Positions 45,679 to 57,560 of a stretch of DNA of 64,000 nucleotides are shown piece by piece. How positions within the stretch are numbered: the first letter of the stretch is position 1; the number at the start of each line of letters is the position of its first letter. A model generated the notes under the pieces. It had not been told where the DNA came from, searched no databases, and saw only the letters and a list, made by a program, of their open reading frames with translations. Where the stretch lies: the NCBI GenBank assembly GCA_963662155.1, contig OY759262.1, positions 18,450,118 to 18,514,117 of the forward strand, read 5' to 3'. The DNA comes from Lamellibrachia columna. Taxonomy: Eukaryota > Annelida > Polychaeta > Sabellida > Siboglinidae. Both the position numbers and the translations under genes were made by a program.

Positions 45679-46605
45679 AAATAACAACACAAGTCCAGCG
45701 TAGATTGAAATAGGCCAAAGAATGACATTTAGATTTATTAATTAAGGAGCATGAAATTAGGCAAGCATACACCATCAAAATAAGATACATCCAATAATCT
45801 CAGCAAGCATGCCGGCCCCCAAAAGGTGTTTACACATAATTAGTAAATCATGCCTAACAGCTACCCACTACCAGTACTATCTGTACCACTACTGACTTAT
45901 ATATAATTCACATGGTATCGGTGGGGGTCACTCCGCCGTGAATTAACCATACACATACATGTACAAACAGATAGGCTGGGGTACTCGATCCCCCAGCCAA
46001 ACATGATAAATGAAAAAAAAGTGGGCTAACCACCCAACATTCGTGAACAATTCATAATGAAAATTATGGAAACACAACACACAATGTATAAAGGTGTTAC
46101 ATATCTAGACATTAGTCAACCAATAACTACTAACACATCAGACCGAGTAGGGCCAAACAGCCACACAAATGTACTCGTGAAAAGTACCCGCACTAAAAAC
46201 CCTGTGTACACTACTGAAAACTTAGTGGAGGGAAAAGCGTTAATGCAAAACCTCGTGTACCAAACTATAACGGAAAAGCGTCAAAAAATTCAAAAACTTT
46301 GTGAACTACCTCTCTGTCTTCAGTGTTTCACAGTGTATCCCTACATAATGCACAACTTGATTTATTAGATAACAACTAGGTAACAACTGTTAACACAATA
46401 TTAGGGAGGGAGGGTGGGATTTTTCAAACGGAGCGGAATAAACCGAACAACAAAACTGATCTTGCAATAAAATCAACAAATTCAGCGATAACGAATAATC
46501 AGTAACAATAGAAATTCGGAAAAAATTACAACAACGACACAAGCGAACTTGGAAATTGAGAGAGGCAGGCTCTAGGTCACGTGGTTGGTGTATCCATACG
46601 CGTGA
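45674..46605 (+). repeat. Dispersed 0.9-kb repeat, copy 2
   Basis: Homologous to 697-1,565. Begins right after (TA)n with TGCAAAATAACAACACAAG and ends near ACGTGGTTGGTGTATCCA. The first ~147 bp equals the insertion at 60,318-60,466. Confidence 0.78.
46057..46368 (+). CDS. ~100-codon ORF inside dispersed repeat, copy 2
   Basis: Same frame and stop as 1,013-1,324 with few changes; two length differences are multiples of three. The N-terminus differs (MKIMETQHTMYKG). No known domain. Confidence 0.35.
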   Translation: MKIMETQHTMYKGVTYLDISQPITTNTSDRVGPNSHTNVLVKSTRTKNPVYTTENLVEGKALMQNLVYQTITEKRQKIQKLCELPLCLQCFTVYPYIMHNLIY

Positions 46606-46719
46606 GCGAGTAATTAGGCCAATACTCTCTACCATAAAAGATCTAACCTCAAATCACCTTCATTGCCTTGTCATCTCGCATAAAATCCTTTATGCGCCGC
46701 TGTCACATAAATTCATATA

Positions 46720-46975
46720 TGCACCACCACATGCACATACATATTACATACACACATGCACATACATACACACCAATGCATGCACATATATACGCACCAA
46801 CACATGCACATACATATTACATACACACACATGCACATACATACACACCAATGCATGCACGTATATATGCACCAATACATGCACATACATATACCCTAAT
46901 ACATGCACATATGTATATATATATATATATATGCACCAACACATGCACATAAATATGCACCAACACATACATGTA
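46720..46975. repeat. CA/TA-rich ~28-bp minisatellite
   Basis: Units of ACATGCACATACATACACAC + CAATGC type. Confidence 0.85.
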
Positions 46976-47258
46976 CACGCAACATTTGCACTTTTGAAGC
47001 TGAAAAGTGACAGTGAAGTTTCATGTCGGATATATGCGTCTGTGAATGCCACATGGTGCAATAATTGGAATGTTAGGAAAAGACTCCTAAATTGTTGTCT
47101 TCCTGGCACATTGATCACAATCAATACTACATCTTTGCTAAAATGCAGCTACTATTTTGTGCTTCTGATTTAACAACATTGCAATCAGTATTCTTGTTAT
47201 TAATGTTGTGGTGACGCTTGAATATTATGTGCATGATTTGTGGAATTTGTCGTTTCAG

Positions 47259-47348
47259 TAACTTGTGGATCTTTGTGTCAAAATTCACCGAGTCTGATGC
47301 ACAAGTTGTGCAAACAAGCACTGAAGGAGAAGGGAAAAGATGGGGCAG
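47259..47348 (+). CDS. CHD1: CHD1 exon 7 (CHCT domain, end)
   Basis: NLWIFVSKFTESDA after CGTTTCAG is near-identical to the CHD1 family motif. One nucleotide off frame, HKLCKQALKEKGKDGA continues the match to GCAG|GTGCAT, so a single frameshift splits the exon. Confidence 0.75.
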
Positions 47349-47783
47349 GTGCATCTCAATACCATTGACATATCTGTGTGCAGTGGTATGGACCCTAGCT
47401 TGTCATCTCTGGTTTCTTACAAAGTCTTCAACAACAGACGATAGTTTTATGCATTCAGTCGAGCTACCTTTGACTGATTTGAGGCAAAATCATCATAACT
47501 CAAATTTCCAGTGAAATGTCGATACATCACCTATTGATAGCCACAGCTGCGGTAAATGTCAAATTAAAGTAGACCAATGTGGGGAGTGCATTTTACATCC
47601 ATAATTTTTATCCAAAATCGTTATTCGTCGTTTCTTCTGTACTTGTCTAAAAAATGTTGGGGGAATTGAAACAGGGCTGGATATGTCAACTAGAGCTTGG
47701 TCTACAGACAAATAACTGCTTTGTTGTACAACTTTATTATACAACTTTGTTATACAACTGATATTAATGAAAACTGTTTTCAG

Positions 47784-47927
47784 AACAACATCACCACCAC
47801 CACCATCACCACCACCACCACCACAACAACAGAAACATGACGACGATCTACAGAAAGATGTACACTGACTTCCAGTGAAACGTGTAGTTGGAAACGTGGA
47901 CGCACACAGCAACGATAGCCAAGATAG
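47784..47927 (+). CDS. CHD1: Probable CHD1 exon 8 (Pro/Gln-rich, TGA)
   Basis: After TTTTCAG one frame reads TTSPPPPSPPPPPQQQKHDD, DLQKDVH, TGA, LPVKRVVGNVDAHSNDSQD, ending GATAG|GTGAAC. The (CCA)n run encodes the prolines. Its end phase fits the next exon. Confidence 0.4.
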
Positions 47928-48178
47928 GTGAACGCAATGTTGACTTCTTATTGTCAGATTCATTCATTCATTTGGTGTTTACTTATTTCTTACAAATTTC
48001 TAGAATTATGACATGAAATTCATGTGATTGTTTCTCATTTTATTGCACACGTTACAGTCTAGTGTCTGCAGTGACTGGAACCATGAAAACTGGGTTTGAA
48101 ATACATGTCTTGTTCACTAGGCCGCAAACCACTTCTAAACAACCTCGGTTTTGTGATATGCTCTAACTTAGCTCAGGG

Positions 48179-48181
<3 letters not shown>

Positions 48182-48255
<74 letters not shown>
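48182..48255. repeat. (TA)n microsatellite
   Basis: TATATA runs with ATTA interruptions. Confidence 0.92.
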
Positions 48256-48260
<5 letters not shown>

Positions 48261-48489
48261 TATATCATAATTAGTCATATTGATAAACCATATCACCATA
48301 AACTGAATTGAATTTGAAAGAGATTTTTTAATGTCATCACACATTTCGATGTTTGCAAATGCAGTTAAGTAAATGAGCATTATGAACAAGTGTTGTACGA
48401 ATGTGGCAAATGTTTCTCACTGTCAAAAACAGTCAAACGTAATTCTCGATTGAACTTATTTGTGCTGCATTGTCCAACATACTTATATA

Positions 48490-49085
48490 ATACAATATAA
48501 AACACTTCTATTGCGCTAAAATCCTTGGGAGACCCAAGCTCGGCAGCACACCAAAACAAAAGGGGTTAAGCAGTTCCAGTTGTAAACAGTTGGATTGGTA
48601 CGCTGGGGAGCTATGGAGGATAAGCAAGTTTAAACAGGTGGGTTTTTAGTTAACGAAATGTTGTTATATTTCGTGAAAACACTAACAGGGAATGAGTTCC
48701 ACAGAGTCGGTGCAGCAACTGAAAAAGCTCTAGTTCTGACATTTGTCTTAACATTGGGAACGTGAAGTAAATTAGAATCAGATGATTGAGACTGCCTGGG
48801 CTGTCATGCTTGGAGTGAGGAGTGAATGCAAATATGCTGGTTGCTTGGATGAAAGTGTTTGATAGGTAATGCAGATCTAATGGGATCTAATGCCATAATT
48901 TATTCAAAAGTGGTAATGAATGAGAAAAATTAGGAGACCGGGTCACTACCCTTGCCAAACAATTCTGCACATGTTGAAGTCTGAAAATGTCCTTGAGAGC
49001 AATATTGTGATAAAGGGAATTGCAAATACAACAAAGTGAATACAACAAAGACACAATGTGGGCAGTTTGGATAGACATATTAATC
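48490..49085 (-). mobile_element. LINE 3' end (family B), copy 2
   Basis: The minus strand encodes QNCLARVVTRSPNFSHSLPL and the tail shared with 2,030-2,560, including CTATGGAGGATAAGCAAG. Truncated and frameshifted. Confidence 0.75.
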
Positions 49086-49195
49086 CCCACACCTACATTT
49101 ACTTCCCTACAATTCATTCAACAATGTTCCTATATTTTAATTACAATTCATATGTTTTCAAACAAAATCCTATATATTTCAATATATACTGACTA

Positions 49196-49240
49196 TGGGT
49201 GGGGACCTGACTGTGGGTGGGGACCTGACTGTGGGGTAGT
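49196..49240. repeat. 20-bp direct repeat
   Basis: GGTGGGGACCTGACTGTG occurs twice with a partial third copy. Confidence 0.7.
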
Positions 49241-49523
49241 TTGAGTTACACCGTACCATACCCAGACAGATTTTGTGACACTTGAAAGTTGGCAGTTGCT
49301 AATTTGAATTAACTCAAGTCAGTAGATGGTGCCACCTGAAACAACACTATATTTTGTTAATATATCCGATTTTAAATGTTACACCAAAAGTGGACAGGCA
49401 CACTGGAGTCTGTTCAGAAGAGATTGCTTGCCACCGAGTGAGACTGCTACTTTATTGATCTGTGTTCTGTCTGACTGTTGACATGCCCGTCATCTCACCT
49501 GTGCTGGTGTCTCTTGTCGACAG

Positions 49524-49637
49524 CTGTCTGAGTAATGGTCCCCACCACACCAACTCCCAGCGCGAGGCAATTCCCAATTCCCCAGACAAGTGGCACCACA
49601 CAAGTCCTCTCACTAGAGACGACTGTCAGAAGAACGG
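49524..49637 (+). CDS. CHD1: Probable CHD1 exon 9
   Basis: CLSNGPHHTNSQREAIPNSP, DKWHHTSPLTRDDCQKN between GTCGACAG and ACGG|GTGCGT. Open, with a His/Ser-rich composition plausible for the CHD1 tail, and phase-compatible with the exon at 47,784. Homology is not certain. Confidence 0.4.
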
Positions 49638-49877
49638 GTGCGTCTGTTTGTATTTTGTTTCATTGCTTTGAACAATGCCTCAGTTTTTACAGGTTCGTCA
49701 ACCTTTGGCCAGTTGTATCCACTTAATGCCGTGCTTCCAGATTTCATCTCACTGCCTTCTACTTCTGAAGTTCAGGCTACTTTTAAGTTTACAGCCTTGT
49801 AATGGACACCTGTCTAACAAGGAGGCTTCCCATCCTAGTATTGTAAATCTGCCTTATACAGGGGTTTACTGTACATC

Positions 49878-50335
49878 CTCATGAACCAGAGGTGATATTG
49901 TTATAACCCCTGATGGCTCCACCATCCTCATGAACCAGGGGTGATATTGTTATAACTCTTGATGGCTCCACCATACTCGTGAACAAGGAGTGATATTATT
50001 ATCACCGCTATCCGCGGTGATAACAATATCACCTCTTGTTCACCATCCTCATGAACCAGTGGTGATATTGTTATCATCACTGATGTATCCACCACCCTCA
50101 TCATCTAGGGTTGATACTGTTATCACCCCTGGTGGATCCACCACCCTTGTGAACTAGGGTTGATGCTGTTATTGCCCCTGGTGGATCTACCACCGTCATC
50201 ATCTAGGGTTGATGCCGTTATCACCCGTGGTGGATCCACCACCCTTGTGAACTAGGGTTGATGCTGTTATCACCCCTGGTGGATCCACCACCCTCGTGAA
50301 CTAGGGTTGATGCTGTTCACCCGATTTATCCACCC
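49878..50335. repeat. ~53-bp minisatellite array A
   Basis: Eight or more units with CCTCATGAACCAGGGGTGAT + ATTGTTATAACCCCTGATGG, drifting to GGTTGATGCTGTTATCACCC in the second half. A stray unit lies at 50,665-50,710. Related to the array at 53,685. Confidence 0.9.
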
Positions 50336-50479
50336 TAGCAAACATGGAATTGCAGCATGTGCATCAACAAATGTACTTTACCCTGGGTTCATGTGTACAG
50401 AAAGCACCAGTGATCTGAGGATGCCTGAAACGTTTTTGTCTAAAGCTCACATCAGTGTTTATGTTTCTCTAGGTAGACT

Positions 50480-50550
50480 GAGGGGTCCAGCTCGTACAAT
50501 CAGCCACCTGGACAGTACAGCGACTCTTGATGACCACCATCGGTCAGTGT
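50480..50550 (+). other. Possible exon (CHD1 tail?)
   Basis: Frame GLRGPARTISHLDSTATLDD, HHRSVS after GGTAG; the phase fits the exon at 49,524. Weak support only. Confidence 0.2.
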
Positions 50551-50879
50551 CATTGCTGTCCTTCTGTCCCTTGTCAGACATTACCTGAGTGTTTCTCACC
50601 TGGCTCATGTCTTTGTTGATCTGTCGGCGACATGTCAAAGCTGTCCCAGTCAAAATGGCTTTCTTATCACCCCTGGTGGATCCACCACCCTCAAGAACCA
50701 GGGTTGACAATTTGTGCTTGTCATTTGTCATTTCCTGCCTCAAATGGAACATGGTGTGTAAATTTGTATTAGAAATTCCTTCACCACATTCAGGCTTATT
50801 GTACAAACTGCCTTGTTTAAATGAAAATATTTATTCATAAACCGACTCAAACTCAGCTAATGCAAATCCAGCATTGAAG

Positions 50880-51730
50880 ACGTGTGGTTTTGTTTGTTTG
50901 CAAATTTGGCTAATTTTAGTTTTGTTGTTTCCTGTTCATTGGTGATTTCGGCCATTGTAATAAACAATTCAAATGCAAACTTTTTAACATATATGTTTTC
51001 AATTGTTGTAGTTTGGCTAACTCACATAACTACCATCGACAACATTTTAATTAAACGTTTTCCATTCATGCCAAGTACCACAATGACATAAACATGACTC
51101 TGACGCTGTGGCCCCTGCTCCTGGGCTATTGCTGTCAATACGACCGAGTACTGGGGCCATAGAAACAAACATAGTGGACAGTCACAGACCCCCCGGAGAT
51201 GACTGTTGGGGGGACGACAGTCAGTGAATCTGGACTGCTGTCTGAGCTAATAGCAATAAATTTCTGTCGACATCACTATAACAACATTTTCACAAGACGA
51301 GCATCCAAGGCAACACTATGCATTGGCTTGTGGTAAAGGAAGGCTTATGAAAAGTCAAACATGTTTTCTGTTGTCATCAGATATGTCATGTAAACATGTT
51401 CCCACAGCTAGCGTATACACAGTCAGTAGACAATGGGTTATATTCAAGAGATTTAACAAGGCTGCATACAAAGCAAGGGAACAAACAAGACCAATGATTA
51501 TTCACATATGTGTAACCAGCCCTTCACAATAAACACATTTACACAGATGATTCGTGAAAAGAAAACATTTGTATTTCAAATCACCAGCTATCATTTGTGC
51601 AGCATAACCACTTCTGCAACTGAGGCATGTATAAGTGTATTTTCCTCTTGCAACTCGTGAAATACTCATCGTCAAGTACTTTGACCAAGTACTCGCCACA
51701 TCATGTGTATGTAACCTCTGGTTGTGTAGT
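50880..51730. other. Non-coding stretch
   Basis: A minus frame with YTYTCLSCRSGYAAQM and later Cys pairs (51,500-51,690) is noted, but no family is recognised. Confidence 0.3.
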
Positions 51731-51734
51731 ATTT

Positions 51735-52876
51735 TTGCAGTCTGTGTACTGACAGTTGTTGATTGTTGTTGCAGGCTGTGTACCAACAGTTGATTGTTGT
51801 TGCTGGCTGTGTAATAATAGTTGTTGATTGTTGTTGCAGGCTGTGTGATAATAGTTGTTGATTGTTGTTGCAGACTGTGTAATAATAGTTGTTTAATAAT
51901 AGTTGTTGTTGCCGGCTGTGTACCAACAGTTGTTGATTGTTGTTGCAGGCTGTGTGATAATATTTGTTGATTGTTGTTGCAGACTGTGTAATAATAGTTG
52001 TTGTTGCCGGCTGTGTACTAACAGTTGTTGATTGTTATTGCAGACTGCGTAATAATAGTTGTTGATTGTTGTTGCAGGCTGTGTACTAAAAGTTGTTGAT
52101 TGTTGTTACAGACTGTAATAATAGTTGTTGTTGCAGGCTGTGTACCAACAGTTGTTGATTATTGTTGCAGACTGTGTAATAATAGTTGTTGATTGTTGTT
52201 GCAGGCTGTGAACTAACAGTTGTTAATTGTTATTACAGGCTGTGTACCAACAGTTGTTGATTGTTATTGCAGACTATGAAATAATAGTTGTTGATTGCTG
52301 TTGCAGGCTGTGTACCAACAGTTGTCCGTTGTTGTTGCAGACTTTGCACTAACAGTTGTTGATTGTTGTTGCAGGCTGTGTACCAACAGTTGTTCGTTGT
52401 TGTTGCAGACTGTGTACTAACAGTTGTTGATTGTTATTGCAGACTGCGTAATAATAGTTGTTGATTGTTGTTGCAGGCTGTGTACTAAAAGTTGTTGATT
52501 GTTGTTACAGACTGTGTAATAATAGTTGTTGTTGCAGGCTGTGTACCAACAGTTGTTGATTGTTATTACAGGCTGTGTACCAACAGTTGTTGATTGTTAT
52601 TGCAGACTATGAAATAATAGTTGTTGATTGCTGTTGCAGGCTGTGTACCAACAGTTGTCCATTGTTGTTGCAGACTGTGCACTAACACTTGTTGATTGTT
52701 GTTGCAGGCTGTGTACCAACAGCTGTTGATTGTTGTTGCAGGCTGTTCGTTAACAGTTGTTGATAGTTGTTGTAGACTGTGACCAACAGCTGTTGATTAT
52801 TGTTGTAGACTGTGCACCAACAGTTGTTGATTGTTGTTGCAGGCTGTGTACCAAGAGTTGTTGATTGTTGATGCAG
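51735..52876 (+). repeat. 34-bp minisatellite of splice-acceptor-like units
   Basis: About 33 units of GTTGTTGATTGTTGTTGCAG + GCTGTGTACCAACA. Each has a T-rich tract ending in NCAG. The last unit ends TTGATGCAG and abuts an open, coding-like stretch at 52,877. Confidence 0.93.
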
Positions 52877-52960
52877 GTATTCACATGGCAAGTGGAAACG
52901 ATGGAGAGATGACCTGTACGAATTTTTACTGTACCGCACATACCATTCAAGGACGTGAAA
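52877..52960 (+). other. Possible exon after the acceptor array
   Basis: One frame reads YSHGKWKRWRDDLYEFLLYR, TYHSRT then stops; another is open longer with MASGNDGEMTCTNFYC. No family is recognised. Confidence 0.2.
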
Positions 52961-53239
52961 CAGGTTTTCACTGCTCTGCCGTCGCCACATATTTCCAGCA
53001 GGCAGCAGTCATATCAAGGTACACCAGTGCCAATGATGCCGCCGATACTGTTGTCATCTCCTTTGATCCAGCGACATAAGAACGCAGTGCTAGGTGTGCA
53101 GCAGTGCTGCCACCTGTTGGCTGCATTGTGCATGGGTCTGCGGATGTTTTTGTGTTCTTCCAAAAGGGGGGTGAAAGCTGTTGCTGTCTTGCCAGGGCTG
53201 ATGTTCAGGTCTAAGTCGGGACCGGAGCGATGTTTCCTA

Positions 53240-53690
53240 CAGACTTAACACTAACAGGGAATGAGTTCTTCAGAGTCGGTGCAACTACTGAAAAAGCTAG
53301 TTCCGACTTTTGTCTTAACACTGGGAGCAAGAAGTAAATTAGAATTAGATTGTACAAAAATTCTAGGCTGTCTTGCACGAGTGAACAGTGAATGCAAATA
53401 TGTTGTTTGGATGAAAGTGTTCGATAGGTACTAGGTAATACGATATCGGACAGGGAGCCAATGCAAAGATTTGAAAAGTGGTACTGAGTGAGAAAAATGA
53501 AGAGATGGGTGATTTTGCACATGTTGAAGTTACAAGATGTGCTTGAGAGCACCAATATTGTGGTAAAGGGAATTGCACTAGTCAAGCCTACTGCTAACAC
53601 GAGCAAGTGCAATAATATTGGCAACAGAAAAAGACATAATGTACCGGCAAATACAGTGAAGACACAATGTGTACAGTTGGGACAGACATC
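53240..53690 (-). mobile_element. LINE 3' end (family B), copy 3
   Basis: Matches 48,700-49,085 and 2,240-2,530 in the same orientation. The minus strand encodes SELAFSVVAPTLKNSFPVSV and the preceding tail in shifted frames. Confidence 0.75.
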
Positions 53691-53990
53691 CTCATGAACC
53701 AGGCGTGATATTATTATAACCCCTGATGTCTTTACCATCCTCATGAACCAGGGGCGATATTGTTATAACCCCTGATGTCTTTACCATCCTCATGAACCAG
53801 GGGTGATATTATTATAACCCCTGATGTCTTTACCATCCTCATGAACCAGGGGCGATATTGTTATAATCCCTGATGTCTTTACCATCCTCATGAACCAGGG
53901 GCGATATTGTTATAACCCATGATGACTTTACCATCCTCATGAACCAGGGGTGATATTATTGTAACCCCTGGTGGATCCACCACCCTTGTG
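53685..53990. repeat. ~53-bp minisatellite array B
   Basis: About six units with CATCCTCATGAACCAGGGGT + GATATTATTATAACCCCTGA, the same family as array A 3.4 kb upstream. Confidence 0.9.
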
Positions 53991-54069
53991 AACCTGAGTT
54001 GACCCTAAATTTATTCCGATAAGACCCATTTATTGACTATAAATGGGTCGCTGGTTTAATGGCAGGTTT

Positions 54070-54990
54070 CCACATATCTGGCAATCAAACAGTATTGCTG
54101 TCATAGAACTGTACCCAATTGTGGCTGCCTTGGAATCCTGGGACCATTTAAACAGTCAACAAAGAATGTCCAGCTAATGTGTCTAGTACGTAGGATGGTG
54201 TTGGCTGCATTACTTTTAAATGTGTATTTTAAAGCCAAACACATCCCTGGGAAAACCAATGTCATCGCTCTGAAGTTATCTGGAAAACCAGACACTCGCT
54301 TACCTATGACCCCAAAGTTCACCATCAAATTATTGATGCCATCAACTTTACCGTGTCTTCAGCTTAGCTATATAATTTGCTGTGTAGAATGTTTATGTTG
54401 GCCGTCCATGTGTTTCTTTGTAAGGGAGATATTACTGTAGTCTCAGGCGATCAGGCTGATACCATTGTACAATTGGAGGATGTTGCAGTTTTTACTACTC
54501 GTCTTCCTCCAGTCATATCTCATTTTGAACTTAATACTTCTGGTAGACCAGTTACTTTGTCTAAGCCACAGAGTGGTGATGCTTATTGCCCACTGTCAGT
54601 CCTTATGCAATGTCTCCTGATGTGTGGTAAAGCTAAAGGCCATGGTTGGCTTCTTCTAATGGTTCCCCTGTATCCAGGCAATGTTTATTGGCCACTGTCA
54701 GTCCTTATGCAATGTCTCCTGATGTGTGGTAAAGGTAAAGTCCCATGGTTGGCTTCTAATGGTTCCCCTGTATCCAGGCAATGTTTCTGCCAGCACTTGT
54801 GTAGAGCCCTGCAATGGGTAGGTTTGGACCCAACCTACTACAAGGGACACAGTTTTAGAATCGGTGCTGCTACCCCAGCAGTTGACAGGGGCACGAGTGA
54901 TACCCAAATATAGTCCATGGGTAGATGGAAGCCTGTCTCATTTCGGTGCTACATCTGTATTGCCGTGCTCCAGATTAATATACCCTAATG
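54070..54990 (+). mobile_element. DIRS-like retrotransposon remnant (RNase H and tyrosine recombinase)
   Basis: The first part reads AVIELYPIVAALESWDHLNS and, after a deletion, NVQLMCLVRRMVLAALLLNV, YFKAKHIPGKTNVIAL, the RNase H region of DIRS-like elements. The second part encodes a tyrosine recombinase C-terminus with LQWVGLDPTYYKGHSFRIGA (the H-x-x-R box) and, after a shift and stop, MGRWKPVSFRCYI, where the Tyr is the expected nucleophile. A 102-bp tandem duplication (54,590/54,692) interrupts the recombinase in frame. DIRS elements integrate by recombinase rather than integrase; this copy is broken. Confidence 0.78.
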
Positions 54991-55012
54991 TTATTGTCTT
55001 TAGTGTTGCATC

Positions 55013-55190
55013 AGGTAGTAGCTACAGCTAGTAGCTACAGCTAGCAGCTACAGCCACAGCTAGCAGCTAGAGCTAGCAGCTACAGCTAGCAGCTACAGCT
55101 AGCAGCTACAGCTAGCTGCTACAGCTAGCAGCTACAACTAGCAGCTACAGCTAGCAGCTACCGCTAGCAGCTACAGCTAGTAGCTACACC
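55013..55190. repeat. AGCTACAGCTAGC minisatellite
   Basis: About 14 units of AGCAGCTACAGCT, self-complementary at every AGCT. Confidence 0.93.
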
Positions 55191-55199
55191 TTGGCTAAC

Positions 55200-56220
55200 T
55201 TATGATGCATCTACACAACTTTTAACACAACTGAGTGGGTCATTGTGTCAGATTTCAGTTATCACTGCCACTGGTACTGTACACTACTTTATAGAGCTGA
55301 CATTTATTTTCTTTTGTGGATTTTAGGGCGCTTACAATTGGACTAGTAGATGTTAATTAATTCACTATTTAATTAGTCTGAACTTATGCCTGGCTGTTCT
55401 GTACTGTGTGTGTAGTTACTTGCTGGCCTGTGTGCTGATCTATATACTGTAGCGATAACACTTTTACTTTTGAGCTGGCTTTTTATATTTCTTTCATGTA
55501 TAGTTACCTTTGGGACCCCCGTGTGGCTTGTATTCTCATGACTCATCAATTGGTGGTTTTATTTCTCATCATTCAATTAATAAATTACCTATACCAACAA
55601 CAGTTTGTTGTAGTTTCTCGTAACAAACAAACTCAGGGTTTTGCCATTATGTAGCAACAGGATATAAATGTATATTTTTACTACGTTATAATATTTATAA
55701 TTATTTGTGAGACATTATAGATTTACTTGTTCCTACTGTGAGTTGCAAAGGGTCTGAGTTGGGTATTCCCAACTTATTGGCATTCCTAAGACCCAGATCC
55801 CTTAATGTGGGCTATGAGTTGTAAACAAGTGAGTGGTGTTTAGTGACCTTTCCGTGACCCTCCTCTGACTTCCACCAATGTGTTGTTCTAGAATGTCAAC
55901 TTACTTGTGTAATGTCAACTCACTTGTGCAATGTCAACTCACTGGCTGTGAGTGTACCCTGTTGCTATGACAACAGGCACTCATGCATGGCATGATTGAA
56001 AGCCAAGAAATAGTTTGTGCTGTGTCTGTTTTTAGTTTTAATGACGTAGCAGTGTATGGATACGGACATACTATAATTCAGGTTGTGGCACCCCAGTCAA
56101 AAGTATTGCCTGGGAAAGACCATAAGTATGGAGTCTACACATGACTGATGTGGTTGGTTACATTTAATGAAAGCAATCAACACAATGACAGTAGTAAGTT
56201 GATTCATACATTTATTATGA
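55200..56220. other. Non-coding, possibly DIRS 3' region
   Basis: No ORF. The position downstream of the recombinase and a segment TCTCGTAACAAACAAACTCA suggest the element's 3' UTR. A short triplication of TGTCAACTCACTTGTG is at about 55,897-55,945. Confidence 0.3.
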
Positions 56221-56369
56221 CTAATTATAACTTAGTACATCAGTATATATACAAGTAACATTTGAGTCTAAAACATACAGTACATACACATAGAAACGCA
56301 GCCACAAACAACACATGCGCGTAGACAGACAGACATACACACACTGACAGACAAGCATGCATACAAACA

Positions 56370-56397
56370 TGCACATGCAGTGAGTGAGAGAGAGAGA

Positions 56398-56436
<39 letters not shown>

Positions 56437-56955
56437 GGGAGAGAAAGACAGACAGACAGACACACACTGACAGATGGACACCACTCACACAGACATGCAT
56501 CCACCCATGCACACGCAGAAAGTGTGTGAGAGAGAGAGAGTGAGAGTGAGTGGGGTGGGAGAGAAAGACAGAAACAGATGGACACCATGCATCCACCCAT
56601 GCACACGCAGAGAGTGTGAGAGAGAGAGAGAGAGTGGGGTGGGAGAGAAAGACAGACAGACACACACTGACAGATGGACACCACGCACACAGGCATGCAT
56701 CCACCCATGCACACGCAGAGAGTGTGAGAGAGAGTGAGAGAGAGAGAGAGTGGGGTGGGAGAGAAAGACAGAGACAGACAGACACACACTGACAGATGGA
56801 CACCACGCACACAGACATGCATCCACCCATGCACACGCAGAGAGTGTGAGAGAGAGAGAGAGAGATGGGTGGGAGAGAAAGACAGAGACAGACAGACACA
56901 CACACTGACAGATGGACACCACGCACACAGGCATGCATCCACCCATGCACACGCA

Positions 56956-57002
<47 letters not shown>

Positions 57003-57560
57003 GTGGGAGAGAAAGACAGAGACAGACAGACACACACTGACAGATGGACACCACGCACACAGGCATGCATCCACCCATGCACACGCAGAGAGTGTGAGAG
57101 AGAGAGAGAGTGGGGTGGGAGAGAAAGACAGAGACAGACACACACTGACAGATGGACACCACGCACACAGGCATGCATCCACCCATGCACACGCAGAGAG
57201 TGAGAGAGAGAGAGAGAGAGAGTGGGGTGGGAGAGAAAGACAGAGACAGACAGACACACACTGACATATGGACACCACGCACACAGGCATGCATCCACCC
57301 ATGCACACGCAGAGTGTGAGAGAGAGAGAGAGAGTGGGGTGGGAGAGAAAGACAGAGACAGACACACACTAACAGATGGACACCACGCACACAGGCATGC
57401 ATCCACCCATGCACACGCAGAGAGTGTGAGAGAGAGTGTGAGAGAGAGAGAGAGAGAGTGAGAGAGAGAGAGAGAGTGGGGTGGGAGAGAAAGACAGAGA
57501 CAGACAGACACACACTGACAGATGGACACCTCGTACACAGACATGCATCCACCCATGCAC
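56370..57560. repeat. ~110-150-bp GA-rich tandem array
   Basis: About ten units with (GA)n, GTGGGGTGGGAGAGAAAGAC, (AGAC)n and CAGGCATGCATCCACCCATG. (GA)n length varies between units. The long Leu/Ser-rich minus ORFs are repeat artefacts. Confidence 0.95.

Larger units (their letters stand above)
39157..49637 (+). pseudogene. CHD1: CHD1-like chromatin remodeller, 3' part only, damaged
   Basis: Exons on the + strand follow the order of CHD1 C-terminal to its ATPase: the acidic bridge with WDDVIPED, a SANT/SLIDE piece, a charged linker, and the CHCT domain with CKERMWPVKKSLKQLD and NLWIFVSKFTE. CHD1 is an ATP-dependent nucleosome-spacing enzyme. The chromodomains and helicase lobes are absent from the window. 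A SANT-SLIDE core exon is also missing between 40,893 and 42,467. There are stops in exons at 39,157, 42,925 and 47,784, frameshifts at ~40,730 and ~47,292, a 71-bp duplication and an in-frame minisatellite. Several splice phases still match, which indicates descent from a real gene. Confidence 0.72.

Noticed and set aside
49878..52876. CRISPR-like regular arrays
   Set aside because: Units are directly adjacent, with no unique spacers and no cas genes, in an animal genome. They are minisatellites.
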